From Conexibacter woesei DSM 14684 (GTDB taxonomy: Bacteria > Actinomycetota > Thermoleophilia > Solirubrobacterales > Solirubrobacteraceae): a DNA stretch of 64,000 bases. Below the pieces are notes generated by a model. It saw nothing but the letters and a program-made list of their open reading frames with translations. It was not told where the DNA came from and ran no database searches. The stretch is from NCBI RefSeq assembly GCF_000025265.1, contig NC_013739.1:2604001-2668000 (forward strand), written 5' to 3'. Positions 9,729 through 18,094 of this stretch are shown here, in pieces (position 1 is the first letter of the stretch; each line of letters starts with the position of its first letter). Position numbers and translations under genes: made by a program.

Positions 9729-9775
9729 GGTCGTCCTGGCTTGTGGTCACTCTGCGACACCAAGCCAGGACGACC
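9729..9775. repeat. 47-bp palindromic dispersed element, copy A
   Basis: A perfect 15-bp inverted repeat, GGTCGTCCTGGCTTG and CAAGCCAGGACGACC, flanks a 17-base loop containing CTCTGCGACAC. A second copy of identical length lies at 53587-53633, matching at about 39 of 47 positions. This copy lies in the 168-bp gap between divergent diguanylate cyclase and collagen-like genes, about 80 bases before the latter's start, where it could form a transcript hairpin. The rest of the gap shows only the GGAGG ribosome site at 9843. Confidence 0.8.
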
Positions 9776-9854
9776 GGCCTCAAGTCGTGGTCTGCGCGGA
9801 CCGACTACCCCGGGGACGCGGCGCTGCCGCACCCTGTCTTCCGGAGGTCCGTCG

Positions 9855-10883
9855 ATGTCCTATGTCCTGAGCCTTGCTCGCCGCCATGCGGTGGCGTTCC
9901 TGGCCGTCTTCCTCTTGCTCGGCGGCACCGCCTACGCGGTCGCCGATCGCGTCGTGATGTCGAGAGCAACCCCCAAGATCTACGCGTGCGTCACGGAGAC
10001 GCACGGCACGCTGAACCTGTCGAGCGCGAAGGCGAGATGCGAGCCCGGCCAGCGCAAGATCTCGTGGAACGCAGAGGGTCAGCGCGGCCTGCCCGGCACT
10101 GACGGAGCGCGCGGCGCGAGAGGCGCGGCGGGCGCCGCCGGTCCCGCCGGTCCGGCGGGACCTGCCGGTGCCGCCGGTGCGAAGGGCGCGCCCGGTGAGA
10201 AGGGCGCGAAGGGCGACCGCGGCGAGACCGGCCCGGCTGGTGCGGGCGAGCGCGGCCCCGCCGGTACGCAGGGCGAGAGAGGCGCCGCCGGCGCCGTCGG
10301 TCCGATCGGCCCGATCGGCCCGCAGGGTCCGACTGGCCTGCAGGGGCCGGCCGGCACCAACGGCACCGACGGCGCCAGCGCGATGCTGACGGCGAGCGGA
10401 CCGACGAGCCCGACGACGATCGCCGGCGGGGTGTCGGGCGACGTCGGCCTGCTGCCGCTGTCGGGTCAGCTGACCGCTTCCAACACCAGCATCCTCATGG
10501 GCGGCACGCTGGACGGGGACACGCCGGAGGTCCGGGCCGCGGCGCAGGTCTTCCCGCGCGATGGGACGCTGACCGCCATCGGCGGGACGTTCGTCGTGAC
10601 GCAGGCGATGAGCCTCATCAGCACGACGATCACCGTCGAGGCCCAGTTGTTCACGGGCTCGGGCACCACGCTGACGCCCGTCCCGGGCGCGCAGTGCATC
10701 GCCGTGCCGGCGCTCACGGGCATCGTCTCGATCGGCGTTCTGTCGAGATGCATCACGACCGGCCTCTCGATCCCGGTCACGGCGGGCACGCGTGGCGTGG
10801 TCGTCGTCACGATCACCGCCGCAGGCATCCAGCTGACTCAGTCGGCCCAGCTGCAGAGCGCCGTCTCGCTCGCGGTGGCCTGA
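9855..10883 (+). CDS. Exported collagen-like protein with BclA-type C-terminal domain
   Basis: A 342-residue envelope protein of unknown role. An N-terminal hydrophobic segment (residues 11-30, [20 protein letters not shown]) acts as signal peptide or anchor. A short domain with Cys45 and Cys62 follows, then about 100 residues of G-X-Y triplets (75-175) with one phase break at GPAGAGERG. The C-terminal ~160 residues, including [17 protein letters not shown] and [17 protein letters not shown], resemble the trimerising C-terminal domain of Bacillus exosporium BclA-like glycoproteins. GGAGGTCC precedes the ATG at 9855. Only three bases separate its stop from the convergent luciferase-like gene. 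It probably forms a surface-exposed triple helix; triplets are rich in GPA and GPI. Confidence 0.85.
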   Translation: MSYVLSLARRHAVAFLAVFLLLGGTAYAVADRVVMSRATPKIYACVTETHGTLNLSSAKARCEPGQRKISWNAEGQRGLPGTDGARGARGAAGAAGPAGPAGPAGAAGAKGAPGEKGAKGDRGETGPAGAGERGPAGTQGERGAAGAVGPIGPIGPQGPTGLQGPAGTNGTDGASAMLTASGPTSPTTIAGGVSGDVGLLPLSGQLTASNTSILMGGTLDGDTPEVRAAAQVFPRDGTLTAIGGTFVVTQAMSLISTTITVEAQLFTGSGTTLTPVPGAQCIAVPALTGIVSIGVLSRCITTGLSIPVTAGTRGVVVVTITAAGIQLTQSAQLQSAVSLAVA

Positions 10884-10886
10884 GCC

Positions 10887-12482
10887 TCAGTAGAAGCCGA
10901 GGCGCGCGAGCGGTTCGATCAGCTCGCGCTCCTCGTAGGAGAAGTGGGACAGCAGCGCGTCGGTCAGCAGGTCGACCGACGCCTGCACCCGCTCCATCCC
11001 GTCCGGCTCGGCGGCGACGAGCGCGACGAGCGTGCGGTCGACCCGCTCCAGCAGCTCGGAGATCGTCTCGTGCTCCTCGCCGAGCCGGTCGATCACCGGC
11101 TGCAGCGCCGGGTCGCGCCGCTCCAGGTGCGGGAAGACGCTGTCGTCCTCCAGCGTGTGGTGGCCGGTGACGACGCGGCAGTAGGTCTCGCAGAACGTGC
11201 CGAGCGTCCAGTTGTTCTGGCGGATCGTCATGCGGTTGATGTGCGAGCGCACCGCCGCGGGGTCGGTCGTGCCCTGCGCGACCTGCGCGATCAGATCGCG
11301 CAGCCGCTCCAGCTCGCCGCGCAGCCCGTCGTGGACGTCGATCAGGTGCCGTCCCGCCGCCTGCTGGTCGGCGCTGAAGCGTCGGCTCGGGTCGCGCGCC
11401 GGCCCGCTCGGCCGGGTCGACTCGTCCCACGGCCGCTCGTCGCTCAGCCGCCGCCCGTCGTCCGGCGTCGGGACGGTCGCGAACGGGGTCCCGTCCGTCC
11501 CCGCCGCCGCGCTCGCGCCGGCGCCGGCCACGACGCCCGCGTCCGCGCCGCCCGTGCCGCCGCCCACGGCCGCCGCCGCGTCCCGCTCGCGTCCGCCGCG
11601 CGCCCGCTCTTCCTCGACCAGCTCGCGCACCGCCGGAGCGACCTCCTCGGCGAACGTGCGCAGCTCCGCCTCCGAGGACACCGACAGGACGTACGTGCTC
11701 ATCCCTGTGAGCAGCGTCAGCTCGGTCAGCTGCTCGGCCCAGTCGTGCGGCGGACCTTCGAGGAAGCCGTCGCCGTCGCCGAAGCCGCCGTTGACGTTGA
11801 AGAGGCGGCGGATCGCGTCGGGCCGGCGGCCGGCCTCGACCGCCGCGGCATCGATCGCGGCATTCATCCCCGGCAGCTCCTCCAGCGAGGCGTAGCCCAT
11901 GCTCGGCAGCCAGCCGTCGGCTCTGGCGCCGGTCAGCGCGAGCATCCGCGGCTTGTACGCGCCGAGCCAGATCTCGACGTCGTGCGCGGGAGGCGGGCCG
12001 GGCTGCGCGCCGTCGACGTCGTAGTGCACGCCGCGGTGGTGGATCGGCGCGCCGTCCGCCGACCAGACCGCGCGGATCAGCTCGATCGCCTCGGCGAGCG
12101 CGTCGACGCCCTGGCCCGGCGTCAGCCGCGGGCCGCCGACGGCGGCGATCGCGTCCCAGAACGCGCCGGCGCCGAGCCCCAGCTCGACGCGGCCGCCACT
12201 GAGCAGGTCGAGGCTCGCGACCGAGCGCGCGAGCACGAACGGCGGGCGCAGCGGCAGGTTCGCGACGTTGAGCGCGACGCGCACGTTCGTCGTCTGCGCC
12301 GCGACGACCGACAGCAGCGTCCAGGCGTCGAGGAACTGCGGCTGGTACGGGTGGTCCTGGAAGGAGACGAGGTCGAGTCCGGCCACGTCGGCCAGCGTCG
12401 CCAGCTCCAGGACGCGGTCGGACTGGCCGGCCGCGGGGCTGATGAAGACGCCGAACCGCAGCTCGTGTCCGTAGTCCGCCAT
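10887..12482 (-). CDS. Luciferase-like flavin-dependent oxidoreductase fused to a hemerythrin (HHE) domain
   Basis: A 531-residue two-domain protein. Residues about 8-285 form a bacterial luciferase-like (LLM, F420- or FMN-dependent) barrel: RFGVFISPAAGQ, DLVSFQDHPYQPQFLD, LLSGGRVELGLGAGAFWD and EIWLGAYKPRMLAL are typical. A Gly/Ala-rich linker of roughly 80 residues follows. The last ~160 residues are a hemerythrin-type four-helix domain with the expected ligand pattern: HDGLRGEL, GHHTLEDDSVFPHL, EEHETISEL, and HFSYEERELIEPL. Such a domain binds a di-iron centre and could sense or scavenge oxygen or NO beside the flavin enzyme. It is third in an operon after the ECF sigma factor and cupin, six bases after the cupin stop. 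The substrate is unknown. Confidence 0.85.
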   Translation of the reverse strand: MADYGHELRFGVFISPAAGQSDRVLELATLADVAGLDLVSFQDHPYQPQFLDAWTLLSVVAAQTTNVRVALNVANLPLRPPFVLARSVASLDLLSGGRVELGLGAGAFWDAIAAVGGPRLTPGQGVDALAEAIELIRAVWSADGAPIHHRGVHYDVDGAQPGPPPAHDVEIWLGAYKPRMLALTGARADGWLPSMGYASLEELPGMNAAIDAAAVEAGRRPDAIRRLFNVNGGFGDGDGFLEGPPHDWAEQLTELTLLTGMSTYVLSVSSEAELRTFAEEVAPAVRELVEEERARGGRERDAAAAVGGGTGGADAGVVAGAGASAAAGTDGTPFATVPTPDDGRRLSDERPWDESTRPSGPARDPSRRFSADQQAAGRHLIDVHDGLRGELERLRDLIAQVAQGTTDPAAVRSHINRMTIRQNNWTLGTFCETYCRVVTGHHTLEDDSVFPHLERRDPALQPVIDRLGEEHETISELLERVDRTLVALVAAEPDGMERVQASVDLLTDALLSHFSYEERELIEPLARLGFY

Positions 12483-12488
12483 TCCGCG

Positions 12489-12785
12489 TCAGGGTACCCG
12501 GCGGCGCGCGACCGCAGCCAGCAGCGCCGGCCGGCTGCCGCGGTTGTGGATCGCGTGGAGCGGCAGCCCGGCCAGCCACAGCACCTCGCCCGGCGCGCAC
12601 CGGCGGCAGCCGCCGTGCGCGTCCTGAAGCTCCACCTCGCCGCGCTCGACGACGACGAGCGCGTCGTGCCAGGCGTCGTCGTCGCAGCGCTTCGCGGCGC
12701 CGGGGGCGACCTCGACGAGCCGCAGCTCGACCCACGCCGGCAGCGGCCGGCCGAGGAACGAGACGGGCCCGCGGTCGTCGTCCAT
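12489..12785 (-). CDS. Small cupin-domain protein
   Basis: A 98-residue single-domain cupin. It matches the beta-barrel pattern with WHDALVVVERGEVELQD (first motif, only one His) and CAPGEVLWLAGLPLHAIHNRGSRPALL (second motif with two His). Metal ligands are therefore partly present and the molecule may bind a small ligand or metal. The ATG overlaps the sigma factor stop (TGATG), so the two are translationally coupled. The luciferase-like/hemerythrin gene follows after six bases. Its place directly behind an ECF sigma factor suggests a regulatory sensor or an accessory enzyme; neither can be decided from sequence. Confidence 0.75.
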   Translation of the reverse strand: MDDDRGPVSFLGRPLPAWVELRLVEVAPGAAKRCDDDAWHDALVVVERGEVELQDAHGGCRRCAPGEVLWLAGLPLHAIHNRGSRPALLAAVARRRVP

Positions 12786-13813
12786 CAGAGCGTCACCGGG
12801 AGGCCGAAGCGCGGGAACAGCTCCGGGCCGAAGCCGACGATCTCGGCGATCAGCCCGTCCTGCACGCACAGCACGTCCAGCGACAGCGCCGCGTATCCGT
12901 CCGCGCCGCGACGGCGGGCGTAGCAGGCGGCGGCCGGCTGGCTGTTGGCGCGCGTCGGAACGAACCGCAGCGCGCCGACGTAGAGCGAGGAGGCCGGGTC
13001 GAAGCTGCGCGCGAGCGCCGAGACGATCGCCTCGCGGCCGTCGAACCAGGTCGGGCTCGGCGGCATCATCCCGCGCGCGTCCTCGCGCAGCAGCCGTGCG
13101 ATCGCGTCGACGTCGGCACGCTCGTGCGCCTCCATGTAGCGCCGCAGGACGACGCGCTCCTCGCTGCTGGGGGCCGCCGCCGGCGACCACGCGGTGCGGT
13201 GGGCGGGCAGCTCCCGCCGCAGCGCCGCCCGCGCACGCTGCAGCGCGCTGTTGGCGGCGGCGACGCTGACGTCGAGCAGCGCGGCGGTGTCCTTCGCCGA
13301 CCAGTCGAGCACGTCGCGGAGGATCAGCGCGGCGCGCTGGCGCGGCGGCAGCAGCTGGATCGCCGCGAGGAACGCCAGCTCGATCGTCTCGCGCGCGAGC
13401 ACGACCGCGTCGGGCCCGGCCTCGCCGGACGGCAGCTCGTCGAGCAGCGCGTCCGGGTACGGCTGCAGCCACGGCAGCTCGGCCGCCGGCAGCACGGCCG
13501 CGCTCGGCCCACGCGCCGGCGCGATCTGCGAGGGCAGCACGCGCCGCGGCGTGCGCGCGAGCGCGGTCAGGCAGACGTTCGTCGCGATCCGGTAGAGCCA
13601 CGCGCGGTAGGACCAGCGGCCGTCGACGCTGAAGCCGGCGCGGCCGCGCCACGCCCGCAGCAGCGTCTCCTGGACGGCGTCCTCGGCCTCCTCGAGCGAG
13701 CCGAGCATGCGGTAGCAGTGGACGTGGAGCTGGCGCCGGTAGCGCCCCGCGAGCGCGGCGAAGGCCGCGTCGTCGCCGGCGCAGGCGGTCGTGACGAGAT
13801 CGGTGTCGTCCAT
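12785..13813 (-). CDS. ECF sigma factor with SnoaL-like C-terminal domain
   Basis: A 342-residue ECF sigma-70 factor. Region 2 is at residues 15-85 (HVHCYRMLGSLEEAEDAVQETLLRAW, YRIATNVCL). Region 4 is near 165-220 (LPPRQRAALILRDVLDWSAKDTAALLD, SALQRAR). The C-terminal ~115 residues (RRYMEAHERADVDAIARLL, MPPSPTWFDGREAI, FGPELFPRFGLP) form a SnoaL/NTF2-like domain, as in the TIGR02960-type group that lacks a classical anti-sigma factor. The start is ATG at 13813, where region 2 homology begins. Operon with cupin and luciferase-like/hemerythrin genes; divergent from an MFS pump over a palindrome. A second member of this group is encoded at 40316-41293. Confidence 0.88.
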   Translation of the reverse strand: MDDTDLVTTACAGDDAAFAALAGRYRRQLHVHCYRMLGSLEEAEDAVQETLLRAWRGRAGFSVDGRWSYRAWLYRIATNVCLTALARTPRRVLPSQIAPARGPSAAVLPAAELPWLQPYPDALLDELPSGEAGPDAVVLARETIELAFLAAIQLLPPRQRAALILRDVLDWSAKDTAALLDVSVAAANSALQRARAALRRELPAHRTAWSPAAAPSSEERVVLRRYMEAHERADVDAIARLLREDARGMMPPSPTWFDGREAIVSALARSFDPASSLYVGALRFVPTRANSQPAAACYARRRGADGYAALSLDVLCVQDGLIAEIVGFGPELFPRFGLPVTL

Positions 13814-13836
13814 CGAACCGTTCAACTCCGCCGGGA

Positions 13837-13874
13837 GCGAAAAGTCATCGCTGCGGTGCGCGATGACTTTTCGC
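13837..13874. promoter_or_regulatory. Perfect 14-bp inverted repeat in a divergent promoter region
   Basis: GCGAAAAGTCATCG (13837-13850) and CGATGACTTTTCGC (13861-13874) are exact reverse complements separated by CTGCGGTGCG. The site lies almost midway between the sigma factor start (13813) and the MFS start (13897), so one bound dimer could control both. Its A/T-rich core stands out in this sequence. The cognate regulator is not identified, and a transcript hairpin is the alternative. Confidence 0.7.
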
Positions 13875-13896
13875 GCCTGCCGTGGTTGACGTGCCC

Positions 13897-15387
13897 ATGA
13901 ACACGACCGCCGCCTCACCATCTCCCGCCGCAGGCCGCCGCGAATGGATCGGCCTCGCCGTGCTGGCGCTGCCGATCCTGCTCGTCTCGCTCGACTTCAG
14001 CGTGCTGTACCTCGCGCTGCCGAAGCTCAGCGCCGACCTCGCGCCGAGCGGCTCCGAGCTGTTGTGGATCAGCGACATCTACGGCTTCATGATCGCCGGG
14101 TTCCTGATCACGATGGGCACGCTCGGAGACCGCATCGGCCGGCGCCGGCTGCTGACGTTCGGCGCGGCCGCGTTCGGCGCGGCGTCGGTGCTGGCCGCCT
14201 ACGCCGACAGCGCCGCGCTGCTGATCGCGGCGCGGGCGCTGATGGGCGTCGCGGGCGCGACGCTGATGCCCTCGACGCTGGCGCTGATCTCCGGCATGTT
14301 CGAGGACCCGAGGCAGCGGGCGACGGCGATCGGCGTCTGGTTCAGCTGCTTCCTCGGCGGGATCGCGCTCGGCCCGATCGTCGGCGGGCTGCTGCTGGAG
14401 CACTTCTGGTGGGGGTCGGTCTTCCTGCTGAGCGTCCCGGTGATGGTCGTGCTGTTGGTCCTCGCGCCGCGGCTGCTGCCGGAGCAGCGCGACCCCGCGG
14501 CCGGGCGGATCGACCTCGCCAGCGTCGCCTGCTCGCTGGCCGCGATCCTGCTGCTCGTCTACGGGCTCAAGGAGGTCGCGCAGCACGGCCTCGACACCGC
14601 CGCCTGGTTCGCGGTCGTGGCGGGTGCTGCGCTCGCGGCGGCGTTCGTGCGGCGCCAGCGGACGCTCGCGAGCCCGCTGCTCGACCTCGCGCTGTTCAGG
14701 AACCGCACGTTCGCGGTCGCGCTGGCGGTGATGTTGCCCGGGGCGCTGATCCCCGGTGGCGTGAACCTGTTCGCGACCCAGCACCTGCGGCTCGTCGAGG
14801 GCCTGTCGCCGTTTCAGGCGGGTCTGTGGCTGCTGCCCTCGGCGCTGGCGACGATCGCCGGCGCGATGCTCGCGCCGCTGCTCGCGAGCCGTTGGCGGCC
14901 CGCGAACGTGATCGCCGGCGGGGTGCTGCTCGCGGCCGGCGGCTTCGCGCTGCTGACGCAGGTCTCGGTCGGCTCCGGCGTCCCGCTGCTGGTGCTCGGC
15001 GGCACGATCGCGTTCCTCGGGATCGCCCCGTCGGGCGTGCTGGCGACCGAGATGGTCCTCAGCTCGGCGCCGCCGGAGAGAGCGGGCTCGGCGTCGGCGG
15101 TGTCGGAGACGACGGCCGAGCTGGGCGTCGCGCTCGGCGTCGCGATCTTCGGCAGCATCGGCGCCGCCGTCTACCGCGCGCAGCTCGGCGCCGGCGTCCC
15201 CAACGCGGCGCGCGACTCGCTCGCGGGCGCGACGGCGGCGGCGCGGGAGTTGCCCGGCCGCGCCGGCGTCGAGGTCGCGCTCGCCGCGCGCGAGGCGTTC
15301 GTCGACGCGTTCACCGTCGTGGCGACGGTCGGCGGGATCGCGATGGCACTGTTCGCCGTCCTCGCCGCGACGCTGCTGCGCGACTGA
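13897..15387 (+). CDS. MFS multidrug transporter, DHA2 (14-TMS, SmvA/QacA-like) family
   Basis: A 496-residue drug:H+ antiporter with about 14 hydrophobic segments. Landmarks are DFSVLYLALPKLSADL in TM1, the motif-A loop GTLGDRIGRRRLL after TM2, RALMGVAGATLMPSTLALI, and the antiporter motif-C region GIALGPIVGGLLLE in TM5. That pattern is typical of SmvA-like exporters of quaternary cations and dyes. ATG at 13897 is chosen; GTGs at 13882 and 13891 are in frame and would add only a few residues. It is divergent from the ECF sigma operon with the shared inverted repeat between them. Substrate is not predictable beyond hydrophobic cations. Confidence 0.88.
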   Translation: MNTTAASPSPAAGRREWIGLAVLALPILLVSLDFSVLYLALPKLSADLAPSGSELLWISDIYGFMIAGFLITMGTLGDRIGRRRLLTFGAAAFGAASVLAAYADSAALLIAARALMGVAGATLMPSTLALISGMFEDPRQRATAIGVWFSCFLGGIALGPIVGGLLLEHFWWGSVFLLSVPVMVVLLVLAPRLLPEQRDPAAGRIDLASVACSLAAILLLVYGLKEVAQHGLDTAAWFAVVAGAALAAAFVRRQRTLASPLLDLALFRNRTFAVALAVMLPGALIPGGVNLFATQHLRLVEGLSPFQAGLWLLPSALATIAGAMLAPLLASRWRPANVIAGGVLLAAGGFALLTQVSVGSGVPLLVLGGTIAFLGIAPSGVLATEMVLSSAPPERAGSASAVSETTAELGVALGVAIFGSIGAAVYRAQLGAGVPNAARDSLAGATAAARELPGRAGVEVALAAREAFVDAFTVVATVGGIAMALFAVLAATLLRD

Positions 15388-15422
15388 GGTCGCCCGGCCG
15401 AGGGGACGACTTCACGAACATG

Positions 15423-15449
15423 TGTCGATCTGGCCCGATCCCGTTCGTA
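15423..15449 (+). promoter_or_regulatory. Candidate ECF42-type promoter
   Basis: TGTCGA at 15423-15428 and CGTA at 15446-15449 are separated by 17 bases, in the 111-bp gap before the DGPF gene. ECF42 sigma factors are reported to use a conserved TGTCGA -35 element and a CG-containing -10, so this fits autoregulation by the sigma factor encoded two genes on. The rest of the gap shows only the GAAGGAG ribosome site. Confidence 0.5.
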
Positions 15450-15498
15450 TAGAGGGTGAGACAGCGGAACGGACCGGCCACGACGCGAAGGAGCAGCG

Positions 15499-15861
15499 AT
15501 GATCCAGTACCTCCTCAGCATCTACCAGCCCGACGGCGACCCCGGACCGTCGGTCGACCTCGACCAGATCATGCGCGACCTCGATGTGCTCAACGCGGAG
15601 ATGAGAGCCGCCGGCGCGTGGGTGTTCGCGGCCGGGCTGCACCCGGCCGGCACCGCCACCGTCGTGCGCGCCGGCGGCGACGAGCTGCTGATGACCGACG
15701 GCCCCTACGTCGAGGGCAAGGAGCACCTCGGCGGCTTCACGATCGTGCAGGCGCCCGACCTCGACGCCGCGCTCGGCTGGGGCGGCAGGCTCGCGCGCGC
15801 CACGACGCTCCCGGTCGAGGTGCGGCCGCTCGCGCACGGGGCGAGCTGCACAGAGGACTGA
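15499..15861 (+). CDS. DGPF (YCII-related) domain protein
   Basis: A 120-residue single-domain protein of the YCII/DGPF family, a ferredoxin-like fold whose biochemical role is not established. The signature appears as [15 protein letters not shown], with Tyr in place of the usual Phe of D-G-P-F. The N-terminal strand [15 protein letters not shown] is also typical. GAAGGAGCAGCG gives a strong ribosome site before ATG 15499. An ECF42-type sigma factor starts eight bases after its stop. In actinobacteria this gene pairing is conserved, and DGPF proteins appear to belong to the sigma factor's regulatory unit and its target set. Confidence 0.88.
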   Translation: MIQYLLSIYQPDGDPGPSVDLDQIMRDLDVLNAEMRAAGAWVFAAGLHPAGTATVVRAGGDELLMTDGPYVEGKEHLGGFTIVQAPDLDAALGWGGRLARATTLPVEVRPLAHGASCTED

Positions 15862-15869
15862 CCGCTGTC

Positions 15870-17096
15870 GTGACGCCGCTGCCGGCAGGCGAGGTCGAAC
15901 GCGTCTTCCGCGCCGAGCACGGCCGCGCGGTCGCGGTGCTGGCGCGCATCTTCGGCGACCTCGACGTCGCCGAGGAGGCGGTTCAGGACGCGTTCGCCGA
16001 GGCCGTGCGGCGGTGGCCGCGGAGCGGGCTGCCGCCGAGTCCCGCCGGCTGGATCGTCACGACCGCCCGCAACCGCGCGATCGACCGCCTGCGGCGCGAG
16101 GCCAGACGCGCCGACCGGCACGCCGAGGCGGCGCTCCTGCACGCCCGCGACGAAGCGCCCGAGGACGAGGAGGGACCCGTGCGCGACGATCGCCTGCGCC
16201 TGATCTTCACCTGCTGCCATCCCGCGCTCGGCAGCAGCGCCCAAGTCGCGCTGACGCTGCGGCTGCTCGGCGGGCTCAGCACCGCCGAGATCGCGCGCGC
16301 CTTCCTCGTGCCGGAGCCGACGATGGCGCAACGGCTCGTGCGCGCCAAGGGCAAGATCCGCGACGCGCGGATCCCCTACCGCGTGCCGCGCGAGGCCGAC
16401 CTGCCCGAGCGTCTGCGGGCGGTGCTCGCCGTCGTCTACCTCGTCTTCAACGAGGGCCACACCGCGACCGCCGGCGATCAGCTCGTGCGCGAGGACCTGT
16501 GCGCAGAGGCGATCCGCCTCGGGCGCCTGCTGGCGGAGCTGATGCCGGACGAGCCGGAGGTGCTGGGACTGCTCGCGCTGATGCTGCTGGTGACCTCTCG
16601 GCGGCCGGCGCGCACGGGTCCCGGCGGCGAGCTGGTGCTGCTCGCCGAGCAGGCGCGCGAGCGCTGGGACCGCGACCTGATCGCCGAGGGACAGGCGCTC
16701 GTGCGGCGCTGCCTGCGACGCGACGAGCCCGGTCCGTACCAGCTGCAGGCCGCGATCAACGCCGTCCACAGCGACGCGCCGACCGCCGCCGCGACCGACT
16801 GGGGGCAGATCGTCGCGCTCTACGACCAGCTGCTCGTGTGCGCGCCGACGCCGGTCGTCACGCTCAACCGGGCCGTCGCGGTCGCCGAGATCGACGGTCC
16901 GCAGGCGGCGCTCGCGCTCGTCGACGACCTCCCGCTCGACCACTACCACGTCTTCCACGCGGTCCGCGCCGACCTGCTGCGGCGGCTCGGCCGCGACGCT
17001 GAGGCGGCGACCGCGTACGCCGCGGCGATCGAGCGGACCGGCAACGCCGCCGAGCGCGCCTTCCTGGCACGCCGCCGCGCCGGCGTCGGTCCGTGA
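15870..17096 (+). CDS. ECF42-type RNA polymerase sigma factor with TPR-like C-terminal extension
   Basis: A 408-residue sigma factor. Region 2 is near residues 10-70 ([48 protein letters not shown]). Region 4 is near 115-165 ([47 protein letters not shown]). The long C-terminal part ([59 protein letters not shown]) forms helical TPR-like repeats that replace an anti-sigma factor in this group. GTG at 15870 follows the DGPF stop by eight bases. The mRNA probably ends at the hairpin just beyond its stop. Confidence 0.88.
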   Translation: MTPLPAGEVERVFRAEHGRAVAVLARIFGDLDVAEEAVQDAFAEAVRRWPRSGLPPSPAGWIVTTARNRAIDRLRREARRADRHAEAALLHARDEAPEDEEGPVRDDRLRLIFTCCHPALGSSAQVALTLRLLGGLSTAEIARAFLVPEPTMAQRLVRAKGKIRDARIPYRVPREADLPERLRAVLAVVYLVFNEGHTATAGDQLVREDLCAEAIRLGRLLAELMPDEPEVLGLLALMLLVTSRRPARTGPGGELVLLAEQARERWDRDLIAEGQALVRRCLRRDEPGPYQLQAAINAVHSDAPTAAATDWGQIVALYDQLLVCAPTPVVTLNRAVAVAEIDGPQAALALVDDLPLDHYHVFHAVRADLLRRLGRDAEAATAYAAAIERTGNAAERAFLARRRAGVGP

Positions 17097-17099
17097 GCC

Positions 17100-17131
17100 C
17101 CCGCCCTCCCGGGGACGAGCGGGAGGGCGGG
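17100..17131. terminator. Bidirectional hairpin between convergent genes
   Basis: CCCGCCCTCCCG (17100-17111) and CGGGAGGGCGGG (17120-17131) form a perfect 12-bp stem with an 8-base loop, four bases after the sigma factor stop and seven before the end of the opposing histidine kinase gene. No T-tract follows, as is common in high-GC actinobacteria. Confidence 0.75.
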
Positions 17132-17137
17132 AAGCGT

Positions 17138-17941
17138 TCAGCGGTCGAGCGGGAGGCGCGCGTGGACGCGGAAGCCGCCCGCGGGGGTGGGGCCGGCGAC
17201 CAGCTGGCCACCGACCGCGCGGGCGCGACGGCGCATGCCGGCGATGCCGCTCGCGGCGCCCGCCGGGCGGCCGGCGCCGGCGGGACCGTTGGCGACGACG
17301 GTGACGAGCGCGTCGCCCTCGATCCCGACCTGGACGACGACCGGCGCGCCCGCCGCGTGCTTGCGCGCGTTCGTCAGCGACTCCTGGACGATCCGGTGCG
17401 CGGCCGAGGCGACGCACGGCGGCGCGGTCGCCAGCGCGCCGTCGTCGATCCACGACCAGACCGGCTGCCCGGCGGCCGCCCAGTCGGCGAGCGCGGCGAC
17501 GTCGACCGGCGGCGGGGAGGCGCCGAAGGCGATCAGCTCGCTCAGCTCGGCCTCGGTCTCCGCGACGACCGCGGCGATCCGGTCGAGCGTGAGGACCGCG
17601 GCCGGCGGGTCGGTCGCGAGCGCGGCCCGCGCCGCGCCGGCCAGCACGCCCGCGAGCGAGACGCCGTGGCCGACCGTGTCGTGGATGTCGTCAGCGAGCG
17701 CGCGGCGCGCCGGATGCGTTGCCGGCAGCCGGTCGAGCAGCCGCCGGACGTCGTCGAGCGCGCTGCACGCCCGGCGGCTGATCGCCGACGTCACCGCGTG
17801 GGCGGTCTCGTCGTCGATGCCGACCAGCGTGCGGGCGGTCGCGGCCCGTTCGCCGATCTCGGTCAGCGCCGCCGCGACGACGGCGTGGACCTCGCGCACG
17901 ATCGACGGGATGCCGGGAGCCTCGGTGTGCGTCAGCAGCAT
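17138..17941 (-). CDS. Soluble histidine kinase, HisKA_3 (NarL-partner) type
   Basis: A 267-residue kinase without membrane segments or a recognisable sensor domain. Residues 80-92 contain DDIHDTVGHG, with His87 as likely phospho-acceptor. The ATPase part shows HRIVQESLTNARKHA (N box), then VVANGPAG in place of a canonical D-x-G-x-G, and GIAGMRRRARAVGGQL as the G box. This is the DesK/NarX-like kinase class, which normally signals to LuxR-type response regulators, yet none is adjacent; its divergent neighbours are LuxR-type ATPase regulators instead. ATG at 17941 was chosen; another ATG at 17995 is in frame. The 153-bp gap to the divergent gene shows no clear operator. Confidence 0.75.
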   Translation of the reverse strand: MLLTHTEAPGIPSIVREVHAVVAAALTEIGERAATARTLVGIDDETAHAVTSAISRRACSALDDVRRLLDRLPATHPARRALADDIHDTVGHGVSLAGVLAGAARAALATDPPAAVLTLDRIAAVVAETEAELSELIAFGASPPPVDVAALADWAAAGQPVWSWIDDGALATAPPCVASAAHRIVQESLTNARKHAAGAPVVVQVGIEGDALVTVVANGPAGAGRPAGAASGIAGMRRRARAVGGQLVAGPTPAGGFRVHARLPLDR

Positions 17942-18094
17942 GCGCCGATCACGGTCGCACGCGCGTGGAGCCCGCACATCGGGGAGTTCCCTCATTCTGC
18001 GCGGCCGCGCCCGCCCGCGGCGTGGCGTGCCGCGCGGCCGCGTCCGCGCCCGCGGCGCCACCTGCGGCACGGCCGCGCGTGGCAGACTGCACGC

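Noticed and set aside
8557-9783. N-terminal extension of pyruvate carboxylase by 409 residues
   Set aside because: The frame stays open but covers the diguanylate cyclase gene out of frame, and family homology begins exactly at [11 protein letters not shown].
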